From NCBI GenBank assembly GCA_045635765.1, contig JAZTWH010000086.1:1-22885 (forward strand): 22,885 nucleotides of DNA, read 5' to 3'. Source of the DNA: RGIG995 sp045635765. Its GTDB lineage: Bacteria; Bacillota; Clostridia; Oscillospirales; UBA644. The translations under genes and the position numbers were made by a program. The notes beneath the pieces were generated by a model that ran no database searches, was not told where the DNA came from, and was given only the letters and a program-made list of their open reading frames with translations. Shown piece after piece: positions 12,536 to 19,663 of the stretch (within the stretch, counting starts at the first letter, position 1; each line of letters starts with the position of its first letter).

Positions 12536-13198
12536 ATGAAAAAACTCATTGCCATATTCATTTTGTTGGGAGTGGCCCTTGCTTCGTCCCTCCCCCTCTG
12601 GGGAGCCGAGGGAACGGTGAGCTACCAGGGCCGGGCGAAGGGCTTTATCTTTGAGCCCGGAAGCGAACATTCCCCCACGGATTTGTTCCCCGACTTCAAG
12701 GACGTGATGCCCGGGGACACCTTGACCCAGAAAATCACCATCAAAAACGATGCGGATAAGAACGTTAAGGTCAAAATTTATCTTCGCTCTCTGGGAGCCC
12801 GCCAGGACTCCGTGGAGTTTCTCTCCCAGCTGGGATTGACCGTCCGAACGAGGGAAGGCGACGAGCAAGCCTATCTGTTCGACGCCGCCGCCAGCCAACG
12901 GGCCCAGTTGGGCGACTGGGTCTGCCTGGGGACCCTCTATTCCGGGGGCAACGTCTCCCTGGATGTGACTCTGGACGTTCCCGTGACCCTGGACGATGAA
13001 TTTCAAAGCCGCATCGGCACTCTGGATTGGGAATTTAAGGTAGAAGAATTCCCCGTGGAAGATACGGACCCCAAGCCGCCCCCAACCGACGGCACAAATG
13101 CCCCGGCGTGGATTTTCCTGATGCTTCTTCCCTTGACGGGGGCCCTTCTGTTGCTGTGGCACAAAAGACGGACCGAAGAAGCAGGCTCCGCCAACTAA
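12536..13198 (+). CDS. Exported, C-terminally membrane-anchored beta-sandwich protein
   Basis: A 220-residue protein with an ordinary Sec signal peptide (MKKLIAIFILLGVALASS, cleavage probably near LWGA-EG), a predicted beta-sandwich containing VMPGDTLTQKITIKND (58-72), which parallels VLPGDKVSKK in the preceding gene product, then a proline-rich linker (179-184), a single transmembrane helix (about 189-208) and a basic tail HKRRTEE. The end resembles a cell-wall sorting signal, but no LPxTG-like motif is present, so it is probably held in the membrane. ATG 12536 follows AAGGAGGGCG. It is the only secreted product here without an AxF-type leader and is a candidate anchor for fibres formed by its neighbours. 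Function inferred from context. Confidence 0.65.
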   Translation: MKKLIAIFILLGVALASSLPLWGAEGTVSYQGRAKGFIFEPGSEHSPTDLFPDFKDVMPGDTLTQKITIKNDADKNVKVKIYLRSLGARQDSVEFLSQLGLTVRTREGDEQAYLFDAAASQRAQLGDWVCLGTLYSGGNVSLDVTLDVPVTLDDEFQSRIGTLDWEFKVEEFPVEDTDPKPPPTDGTNAPAWIFLMLLPLTGALLLLWHKRRTEEAGSAN

Positions 13199-13219
13199 CC
13201 TCGGAAGGAGAGAAGCAGC

Positions 13220-13903
13220 GTGACTCGTGCACCAAAGAAACAATCCAATAAAAAGCTCGCCCTCGTCCTGGCCCTGTGCACCCTTCTCATCTGGGGTCTG
13301 TTGGGCACGGGACTGTCCCTGGCATGGTTCACCGATACGGCCCCTCAGAGGAATAATTTGTTCCATTTTGGGAATTTTGAGGTACAGGTCTCCCGCCGAT
13401 TGCCCGACGGCACCTGGGAGACGGTCAACGAACAGACCAAGCTCTTCGACACCCAGGCTCTCTACGAGCCCGGCTACGTCCAAATCGTCTTTTTGAAGGT
13501 GGAGAACCGGGGCGACTCGGAATTCCGCTTTGATACGGCGGTCAACGTCATCGGATATACCCCCGGACAGAACGGAGACAGCCAAACCTTCCGCCTCCAG
13601 GACCATTTAACCTTCGGCCTTGTCATCTCGGATACGGAGCAAGCCATGGAGCAAAGCCTCCCCGACCGGGAATCGGCCAAACAAGCGGCACAAACGCCCC
13701 TCAGCCATTATACCGCCCAACCCACCCCCCTCCGCCCGAGACAGACGGCATACCTGACCCTGGCCCTGCGGATGCCCGAACAAGTCGGCAACCTTGCCAA
13801 CGCCAACCCAAACCCCAACGGCTCCGCCAGCGGGAACAGCAATGCCACTGCCCCCAGAGTAGACCTGGGCATCACCGTCAAGGCGGAACAAATCCACGAT
13901 TGA
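13220..13903 (+). CDS. SipW-cognate TasA-like exported protein
   Basis: A 227-residue exported protein with a GTG start preceded by GGAAGGAGAG. The basic N-terminus (MTRAPKKQSNKK), hydrophobic core (13-34) and LSLAWFTDTA (32-41) form a clear SipW-cognate leader. The mature beta-sandwich shows LYEPGYVQIVFLKVENRGD (81-99), the same layout as LWEPG...RNNGNLALKY in the beta-helix protein. A tail with ALRMPEQVGN and VDLGITVKAEQ is typical of the group. Between these tail blocks sits a low-complexity NANPNPNGSASGNSN insertion (194-208). The stop codon lies at the front of an array of 36-base repeats. Probable fibre or matrix subunit, by analogy with TasA. Confidence 0.78.
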   Translation: MTRAPKKQSNKKLALVLALCTLLIWGLLGTGLSLAWFTDTAPQRNNLFHFGNFEVQVSRRLPDGTWETVNEQTKLFDTQALYEPGYVQIVFLKVENRGDSEFRFDTAVNVIGYTPGQNGDSQTFRLQDHLTFGLVISDTEQAMEQSLPDRESAKQAAQTPLSHYTAQPTPLRPRQTAYLTLALRMPEQVGNLANANPNPNGSASGNSNATAPRVDLGITVKAEQIHD

Positions 13904-13921
13904 CGGCAACACCCCCCAAGA

Positions 13922-14017
13922 CAATCATTTTACGTTGACGGCGACGCCCTCCAAAGGCAATCACTTCACTTTGACGGCGATACACCTCAAAGACAATCAC
14001 TTTACGTTGACGGCTCC
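13922..14017 (+). repeat. 36-base tandem direct repeats between two TasA-like genes
   Basis: Three units begin at 13922, 13958 and 13994 with cores CAATCATTTTACGTTGACGG, CAATCACTTCACTTTGACGG and CAATCACTTTACGTTGACGG, exactly 36 bases apart. A partial unit (TTGACGGC, 13900-13907) includes the stop codon of the previous gene. Spacing is head to tail with no unique spacers, so this is not a CRISPR array. It could be an array of regulator sites or a minisatellite. Confidence 0.85.
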
Positions 14018-14072
14018 GGAAATGGAATTTCATCAGGAACGGCAACGAAACCTCGGAAAGGAGGAGGATGAC

Positions 14073-15113
14073 GTGAACCTACGGTATTCTCGGATTTTTC
14101 ACGTCTTGAAACATAAGAAAAGGGAAAGAAACACGCTCCTTCCCCGGATCGCCGCCGCTGCGGCCGTGGCAATGTTTGGGCTGACGGCCCTGAGCATTAC
14201 GGCCTACGCCTATTTTTCCCGGACCGTGATCTCCCGGACCGGACCTATTCAGGGGGCGACCTTTGAAACGGACATTTCTCTTCGGATCCCCGGCCAGACG
14301 GAAGAGGTACACCCCGTCAGCCGGACGAAGCACACCTGCGTGGTGGACCTTTTGCCCAACGAGGAATACGTGGTCACCGCATCCTTGGCTCAAGGAAACA
14401 CGGCAACCACCGGTTTTTTGGTCATCTCCATCCCCGGCAGTGACGTATCTTATCACACCCAGCAGCTGACGGCCTCCGGGCCCCAAGGGGCAGGACAAAG
14501 ACAAGCCCCCTCTCCCACCGACACCGAAGCCCTGACCTTCCGAATCTCGGTCACCACCCCCACCCGGGTGGAGATTGAATCCCGGTGGGGCACCTCGTCC
14601 CTCCACGGGGACCCGGACAACCCCCGGTACGTCATAGCAGGGGAACTTTTACTACTGGATCCTCTTTCAAACCAATTCCCCCAGTCGTCTCACACACCAT
14701 CCCTGCAGGGAACGTCCCAATCCCAAGTTTTCCCGCCCCTGACCACCGACACCGAGAACTCCTCGGACAGCACCGACTCCCATACAGATTCCGGCACCGA
14801 CTCGGGTGCCAATTCCGTAAATTCCACGGATAGCGTCGATTCCACCGATTCCACTTCTACCGATTCCACTTCTACCGATAGCGTCGACTCCACCGACACC
14901 GCAGATTCCACCGACTCCACCGATACCGCAAATTCCACAAACTCCACGGATTCTGCCGATTCCGCGAGCAACGTAGATTCCGGCACCCCCGGGGAAGGAT
15001 CGGGGAACCCCTCCGGGACTACCGACGGACAAGAGGGAACCGACTCGACCGGGAGTTCGGATAACGTAGATTCTACCGACGCAGAAGAGGGAAAAGACTC
15101 CGCCGAAGGCTGA
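14073..15113 (+). CDS. Exported protein with SipW-cognate-like leader and Ser/Thr/Asp-rich stalk
   Basis: A 346-residue exported protein. I place the start at GTG 14073 because AAAGGAGGAGG lies 7-8 bases upstream; the frame is open further back through the 36-base repeats, but with no ribosome site. The leader has a long basic N-terminus (about 25 residues), a hydrophobic stretch (26-46) and AYAYFSRT (44-51), a variant of the AWFTD motif. A predicted beta domain (60-196) includes LLPNEEYVVTASLAQGNTAT. From about 229 to the end it is a low-complexity stalk of ST, TD and DS units (STDSVDSTDSTSTDS and relatives), like SD-repeat stalks of surface adhesins. No cell-wall anchor follows. It is the last gene of the cluster, ending at the palindrome-array terminator. 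Confidence 0.7.
   Translation: MNLRYSRIFHVLKHKKRERNTLLPRIAAAAAVAMFGLTALSITAYAYFSRTVISRTGPIQGATFETDISLRIPGQTEEVHPVSRTKHTCVVDLLPNEEYVVTASLAQGNTATTGFLVISIPGSDVSYHTQQLTASGPQGAGQRQAPSPTDTEALTFRISVTTPTRVEIESRWGTSSLHGDPDNPRYVIAGELLLLDPLSNQFPQSSHTPSLQGTSQSQVFPPLTTDTENSSDSTDSHTDSGTDSGANSVNSTDSVDSTDSTSTDSTSTDSVDSTDTADSTDSTDTANSTNSTDSADSASNVDSGTPGEGSGNPSGTTDGQEGTDSTGSSDNVDSTDAEEGKDSAEG
14760..15080 (+). repeat. Ser/Thr/Asp codon repeat tract
   Basis: Repeated six- to eighteen-base units such as GATTCCACTTCTACC, GATAGCGTCGATTCCACC and GATACCGCAGATTCCACC encode the D-S-T stalk of the preceding protein. The frame is kept throughout. Confidence 0.8.
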
Positions 15114-15170
15114 CCCGGACGGAAACCCGGAGAGCCGGAGAAGCCCTGTCCCTATCCCCCATAAAAAGAT

Positions 15171-15198
15171 GCTCCCCCCGCAATGCGGGGGGAGTTTT
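15171..15198. terminator. Bidirectional intrinsic terminator
   Basis: CTCCCCCCGCA (15172-15182) and TGCGGGGGGAG (15184-15194) form a perfect 11-pair stem. TTTT follows on the plus strand, and CATCTTTTT follows on the minus strand. It would end both the secretion cluster (plus) and the V-ATPase operon (minus). Confidence 0.8.
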
Positions 15199-15273
15199 GC
15201 GTTGCCCCGCGTTGCGGGGAGAGTTTGCGTTGCCCCCTTGCGGGGGGGGGTTGCGTTGCCCCGCGTTGCGGGG
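15172..15273. repeat. Array of four GC-rich hairpins
   Basis: Four short palindromes are strung together, each separated by TTGCGTTG-type linkers: 15172-15194, 15205-15219 (CCCCGC-GTT-GCGGGG), 15233 to about 15246 (CCCCC-TTGC-GGGGG) and 15259-15273 (again CCCCGC-GTT-GCGGGG). Units recur every 26-33 bases. The second and fourth are identical. Confidence 0.85.
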
Positions 15274-15285
15274 ACGATTTTTTGG

Positions 15286-15711
15286 TTAGCCCAAGGCGAC
15301 CATGCTGAACACGAGGCCGAACAGGGCGACGGTTTCGCAGAGGCCGACCACCGTAATGTACTGGGAGAAGCCCTTTCCGGTTTCAGCCAGGGCGTCTGCA
15401 CCGGCTGCACCGGCTTTTCCTTGGAACACGGCGGAAATGGCCATTGCCACGCCGGAGGCAATGCCGAGGCCCAACAAGAAGGTGGGGTCGGCGGAGGAAC
15501 CTTTCATCTGCTGCATCAAAAGAAAGCCGTAAATGGTCTGGGTCAGAGGAGCACCGGCAAATACGGTCAAAATGAAGGGGGCGGTCTTATTGCTCAGGTA
15601 GCACTTTTTCCAAGCACCGATGGAGGCCTGGCCTGCGATCCCGATCCCAATACCCGAGCCGATGGCGGCAATGCCCATTGCCAATGCGGTTCCCAACAAT
15701 CCGAAGTTCAT
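15286..15711 (-). CDS. atpK: V-type ATPase subunit K (membrane rotor proteolipid)
   Basis: A 141-residue proteolipid with two tandem helical hairpins (four transmembrane helices), forming the ion-carrying rotor ring of the V-ATPase. The first hairpin has GAPLTQTIYGFL with T57 and Q58. The second has AVFQGKAGAAG with Q97 and the ion-binding glutamate in LCETVAL (E126, followed by T). These align with the Enterococcus hirae NtpK sodium ligands T64, Q65, Q110 and E139. The family is usually 140-160 residues. ATG 15711 follows AAGGAGAA. It is the last gene of the operon, 38 bases after atpI, followed by the hairpin array. Confidence 0.93.
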   Translation of the reverse strand: MNFGLLGTALAMGIAAIGSGIGIGIAGQASIGAWKKCYLSNKTAPFILTVFAGAPLTQTIYGFLLMQQMKGSSADPTFLLGLGIASGVAMAISAVFQGKAGAAGADALAETGKGFSQYITVVGLCETVALFGLVFSMVALG

Positions 15712-15749
15712 AACAATTCTCCTTTATAATCAATTTTTTTATTGTTTGT

Positions 15750-17717
15750 TCATTCTTTGAAGGGTTTAAACTTATGTCCACTCCAGGACATATCCAGATG
15801 GGAGGAAAATTCCAACGTGTTAAGCCGGATTCCGTGGACGATGACCGACAGGACGTTTAAGACCATGTTCAGTCCGTGTCCGAAGACCAAAAGGACGATG
15901 GCGAGGATCATGAACATAAAATTCCCCAGCAAAGGACCTGCCAGTTCGTTGACCGTGGCAGAGATTGCGGCCCCCGCAAGTCCGACGGCCCAGAGCCGGA
16001 TGTAAGAAACGATGTCCGAGAATACGTTGACCACCCCAAGCAAGACCGATACGATGTTGGTAAGACTGCTGAGGATAGACTTGATGATGCTTCCTTCGTA
16101 GTTTGAGAATACGAAGCTCAGGAAGAATCCGACGCCGATCAGTCCAAGGGCAACGGTTCCTACGGGAACGCCGCCGATGACCAGTCCAAAGCTGAAGACC
16201 TGAGGATTTACCACAAGGCTGAGGACCAGATAATAAATTCCAAAAAGCTGTAGAATGGACCCAAGATCTCCCAATAGCTTCAGAGACCGCCGGTTTCTCA
16301 CCATGCCCTTCACGTGGGCGACGGTAAGCTGGATCAGAGCCAGCGAGAAGCAGAAGATCTGGAGGTTCTGAGCCGTGGTGAGGCCAGCCGCCCCCTCGGT
16401 CCAGAAGGGATACCAGATCTTATCCCCGTAGACGTTTGAAATCACCGGGATCGACAGACTCTTCAACCACTGAGGCAGCTGATCCGGGGAAAGGCCGAAC
16501 CAAGTGCAGGTGAGGGTCCCCCACAGAACGGTGGATAAGCCAAACAGGCCGACCAGCAAAAAGGTGGGCGAGACGGTTCTTTTGGTGATCAGGGCCTTGA
16601 GAATGGGAAGAGCCGCAATGGCACAGACCAGAAGCCCGTATCCTCCGTCCCCGAAAATAATTCCGAAAAAGACCAGGATAAAGGCCAAGAACCAGCCGGA
16701 AATATCATACTCAAAATACCCGGGCACCGTCCCCAAAAAGTCAGTCAAGGGATAGATCAGGCTGACCAGCTTGTTGTTCTTCAGCTTGGTGGGAACGTTG
16801 TCCTCTTCTCCGGGATCCTCCACCAAAAGGCCCCAGGAATTCCGTGCCGCCGCTTGCCGTAGCCGGTCCACGTTTTCCGCCTCGGTATATCCTACGAAAT
16901 AAGCCACGGAAACTCCCGGATTCCGGGCCGGGGACAGGCGTTGCTCCGCCATCCCCGCGGCGTAGGTTTCAAACTCTATTTCCTTCTCCAGGGACGCGAT
17001 GGCATCCTTGATGCCGTCCACGTAGCAGATGTAGGAGGCGATCCGTTGGGAGATCTCTTGGATCCGCTGGGACAGCCGGGCCACCTGCTGCTCCATTTCG
17101 TCCGTGGACTGCCGGGGGAGCGTCAACCGAAAGCCCTTTAACTGTGACTCCCAGGCTTTGTCCGGGACGGTGCCCACGGCTTTGTCCGGGACGGTGTCCA
17201 CGGTTTTGTCCGGGGATTTGTGGGACCCGGACCGGCACAGGAGGAACTTGACCGAGGATTTGCCGAACTCCAGAGGGACAGTTTTCAGGTCCTCGGGCAA
17301 GGCTTGGTAGTCGGCCTTGGGCATTTCGTAGAAGGAAATTTGAATTCCCTTTTCCTCCAACTCCCATAAGGGACGGGGATCCACAGGACCCCAGCCCTTC
17401 AGCCGGGCCAGCTCTTCGGTCAGGGCAATTTTTTCTGCCCGCCGTTGCTTTTGCTCTTCCTCCAGGGCGGAAATCTCCGCCACCAGGGTCAGGGCCTCCG
17501 AGGGAGAGAGGGGCTTTTGCAGGACTTTTTTCTTTTTGCCCAGGGTGAACAGTCCCCGTTCCAGGGAAGCGACCTGCTCCCGCAGGGCGGTGAGTCTTTC
17601 CCCGGAGCCCTCGCGGATCTCCACGTGGACCATTCCCAGCTTGCGGAGCTTTTTGAGCGTCTGTTCCTTTTGGTCCCCCAAGATGATGAGGGATATCTTT
17701 TTCATGGGTACGATCAT
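15750..17717 (-). CDS. atpI: V-type ATPase subunit I (stator membrane subunit)
   Basis: A 655-residue subunit I (the bacterial a-subunit counterpart). It has a long cytoplasmic N-terminal part with coiled coils (about 1-330) and a C-terminal membrane part with about seven or eight helices (about 340-640) that provides the ion half-channels and holds the stator against the rotor ring. Landmarks are MKKISLIILGDQKEQTLKKLRKLGMVHVE at the N-terminus, FGIIFGDGGYGLL in the first membrane segments, and VNVFSDIVSYIRLWAVGLAG in the region expected to face the rotor, ending GHGLNMVLNVLSVIVHGIRLNTLEF. ATG 17717 overlaps the atpD stop as ATGA, with GGGAGG upstream. Residues 169-188 are an in-frame tandem repeat (TVPDKAVG-type), an unusual loop insertion. 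Confidence 0.93.
   Translation of the reverse strand: MIVPMKKISLIILGDQKEQTLKKLRKLGMVHVEIREGSGERLTALREQVASLERGLFTLGKKKKVLQKPLSPSEALTLVAEISALEEEQKQRRAEKIALTEELARLKGWGPVDPRPLWELEEKGIQISFYEMPKADYQALPEDLKTVPLEFGKSSVKFLLCRSGSHKSPDKTVDTVPDKAVGTVPDKAWESQLKGFRLTLPRQSTDEMEQQVARLSQRIQEISQRIASYICYVDGIKDAIASLEKEIEFETYAAGMAEQRLSPARNPGVSVAYFVGYTEAENVDRLRQAAARNSWGLLVEDPGEEDNVPTKLKNNKLVSLIYPLTDFLGTVPGYFEYDISGWFLAFILVFFGIIFGDGGYGLLVCAIAALPILKALITKRTVSPTFLLVGLFGLSTVLWGTLTCTWFGLSPDQLPQWLKSLSIPVISNVYGDKIWYPFWTEGAAGLTTAQNLQIFCFSLALIQLTVAHVKGMVRNRRSLKLLGDLGSILQLFGIYYLVLSLVVNPQVFSFGLVIGGVPVGTVALGLIGVGFFLSFVFSNYEGSIIKSILSSLTNIVSVLLGVVNVFSDIVSYIRLWAVGLAGAAISATVNELAGPLLGNFMFMILAIVLLVFGHGLNMVLNVLSVIVHGIRLNTLEFSSHLDMSWSGHKFKPFKE
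17157..17220 (-). repeat. In-frame 24-base repeat in atpI
   Basis: TTTGTCCGGGACGGTGCCCA... units begin at 17157, 17181 and 17205 (plus-strand reading; 24-base period, the third partial). They encode PDKTVDTV, PDKAVGTV and PDKAW on the minus strand. Confidence 0.85.
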
Positions 17718-18346
17718 AAGGAATCGACCTCCCGTCCGGAAGCCTCGGCATTACGAAGGGCTATTTTTCCTTTGGATATTTTGGAACGCACCACGGCACT
17801 GACCTGCTGGTCGGCCATGTAGATTGATATTTTTCGGATATTTTCCTCTGTTTCGGGAATCTTTACCTTTTCAAACAGGTTTACCCGCTGGGAGGTGGCA
17901 AGAAGCTCAGCCTCCAGCCGTCGGACCTGTTCCTCCAGGACCTCCGCCTCCAGGTCGAGGGCGATGGCCTTCTCCATATGGTTTGCGGCGATGTCCACCC
18001 AGAGGGGCGTTTGGTACAGGTCGTAGTCTCCCCGGGAGAAGTCCGCACCCTCAAAGATGGGGATCTCCACCCCAGCGATATTGCCTTTTCCCTTCCGAAT
18101 ATTGCGGACGGTGATGATTTCCCGGGGGAAGGCATCCCCTTCGCTGAAAACGCCGATCCAATCGTGAAATCCCTGTTCAAGCGTGGCCTTTTGCGTTCGC
18201 ACGGCCTTTGCTTTTGCTTCAATTCCGCGGATCTCCGATTGGAGCTGTTGCTTTTTCAGGGTCAGGGTCGGCAAATATCTGCGGTACATTTTCAATGCGT
18301 CCTTTTGTACCTTTAACTCATTTTTCGTCAGTTTGATTTTTGCCAA
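17714..18346 (-). CDS. atpD: V-type ATPase subunit D (central rotor shaft)
   Basis: A 210-residue subunit D, the central shaft that turns inside the A3B3 head. The N-terminus MAKIKLTKNELKVQKDALKMYRRYLPTL and long helical C-terminal part (LEAEVLEEQVRRLEAELLATSQRVNLFEKVKIP) form the antiparallel coiled coil typical of this subunit. The conserved C-terminal RVNLFEKVKIP block is clear. The start is TTG at 18346, supported by GGAGGG eight bases upstream and by family N-termini starting MA(K/I)KLTK. It lies 15 bases after atpB and overlaps atpI by ATGA. Length is normal. Confidence 0.93.
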   Translation of the reverse strand: MAKIKLTKNELKVQKDALKMYRRYLPTLTLKKQQLQSEIRGIEAKAKAVRTQKATLEQGFHDWIGVFSEGDAFPREIITVRNIRKGKGNIAGVEIPIFEGADFSRGDYDLYQTPLWVDIAANHMEKAIALDLEAEVLEEQVRRLEAELLATSQRVNLFEKVKIPETEENIRKISIYMADQQVSAVVRSKISKGKIALRNAEASGREVDSL

Positions 18347-18361
18347 AGCAACAACCCTCCC

Positions 18362-19663
18362 TTACCCTTTCGGCCAAAATTCATCCGTAAGGTCCGACTT
18401 GATACCGGTCTCGTCCTTCTCGAAGCATTGGGCCAAAATCTGCCAGCTCAGGTTCAGGGACTCTTCCAGGGTCATGTTCACCGACAGGTCCATCAGCTTA
18501 TCTTCAAACAGTTCGCCGTATTTCAGCAGTTTTTCATCCCAACGGCTCATGGAGAAGCCCATGTTCTTCTTCTCAAGGGTCTCCTTATAGGAAGCATACA
18601 TCCGAATCATGGCGTCCATCAACGCCCGGTGGTCCTTGCGGGTCTTGCCGTTGACGTTCTGCTTCAGCCGGGACAGGGAGCCAAAGGGCTCGATGCGGCC
18701 GCCCTTCAGATAATACTGCCCTTCCGTAATGTACCCCGTATTGTCGGGCACGGGATGGGTCACGTCGTCCCCGGGCATGGTGGTAACGGCCAAAACCGTA
18801 ACCGAGCCGGAGTCGGAGAAGTCCACGGCCTTTTCATAGCGGGCGGCCAGCTGGGAATAAAGGTCCCCGGGATAGCCCCGGTTGGAGGGCACCTGCTCCT
18901 GGGTGATGGCGATTTCTTTCATGGCGTCGGCGAAGTTGGTCATGTCGGTGAGAAGGACCAGAACGTCCTTGTTTTGCAGTGCAAACTGCTCGGCAACGGC
19001 CAGCACCATATCGGGAATCATCATACATTCCACGGTGGGGTCGGAGGCCGTATGAATAAACATGACGGTCTTGCTCAGGGCTCCGCCCTTGGAAAGCTCT
19101 TCTTTGAAATAGAGGAAGTCGTCGTATTTCAGTCCCATGCCCCCCAGGACGATGACGTCGGCCTCGGCCTGCATTGCAATGCGGGCAAGCAGCTGGTTGT
19201 AGGGCTCTCCGGAAATGGAAAAGATGGGAAGCTTTTGGGACACCACCAGGGTGTTGAACATATCAATCATGGGGATGTTGGTACGCATCATCCGATTGGC
19301 CAAAATCCGCTTGGTGGGATTGACGGAGGGTCCGCCGATGGGCTTCAGATTGTCGGTGAGGGCGGGGCCGTTGTCCCGGGGCTCGCCGGAGCCGTTGAAG
19401 ATTCGGCCCAGCAGGTCCTCGCTGAAGGATACCCGCATTTCGTGGCCCAAGAACCGGACCTCGTCTCCCGTAGAGACGCCCTGACCGCCGGCAAAGACCT
19501 GCAGGGACACGGTTTCGCCCTCAATCTTGTTTACCTGGGCCAGGGATTTCCCGAACCGGGTTTGGATCTGGGCCAGCTCCATGTACTGCACGCCCGAGGC
19601 CTTTACGGTAATCACGCTTCCGGTGATGGATTCTATTTTGTTATATACCTTATTCATGCTCAT
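18362..19663 (-). CDS. atpB: V-type ATPase subunit B (non-catalytic head subunit)
   Basis: A 433-residue subunit B, which alternates with subunit A in the head and binds nucleotide without catalysis. As expected for B it lacks a Walker A lysine; SISGEPYNQLLARIAMQ (149-165) takes its place. Other family blocks are NPTKRILANRMMRTNIPMID, LTDMTNFADAMKEI, SNRGYPGDLYSQLAARYEKA and TMPGDDVTHPVPDNTGYITEGQ. The ATG at 19663 overlaps the atpA stop as ATGA, with AAGGACGG upstream; a second in-frame ATG two codons on is possible. It is 15 bases from atpD. Confidence 0.95.
   Translation of the reverse strand: MSMNKVYNKIESITGSVITVKASGVQYMELAQIQTRFGKSLAQVNKIEGETVSLQVFAGGQGVSTGDEVRFLGHEMRVSFSEDLLGRIFNGSGEPRDNGPALTDNLKPIGGPSVNPTKRILANRMMRTNIPMIDMFNTLVVSQKLPIFSISGEPYNQLLARIAMQAEADVIVLGGMGLKYDDFLYFKEELSKGGALSKTVMFIHTASDPTVECMMIPDMVLAVAEQFALQNKDVLVLLTDMTNFADAMKEIAITQEQVPSNRGYPGDLYSQLAARYEKAVDFSDSGSVTVLAVTTMPGDDVTHPVPDNTGYITEGQYYLKGGRIEPFGSLSRLKQNVNGKTRKDHRALMDAMIRMYASYKETLEKKNMGFSMSRWDEKLLKYGELFEDKLMDLSVNMTLEESLNLSWQILAQCFEKDETGIKSDLTDEFWPKG

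Noticed and set aside
10102..13606. Long minus-strand open frames (370 and 376 codons) across the secretion cluster
   Set aside because: They lie opposite genes with clear leaders, ribosome sites and motifs; glycine/valine-rich nonsense composition marks them as shadows.
13900..14017. CRISPR array
   Set aside because: The 36-base units are contiguous and diverged, without unique spacers, and no cas genes are present.
13935..14072. Upstream start (TTG 13935) for the last cluster gene
   Set aside because: It would translate the 36-base repeats, has no ribosome site, and places a 46-residue extension before a complete leader. GTG 14073 with AAAGGAGGAGG fits better.
15169..15729. Plus-strand open frame across the hairpin array and opposite atpK
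   Set aside because: It has no ribosome site and reads through the terminator palindromes and the antisense of a clear proteolipid gene.
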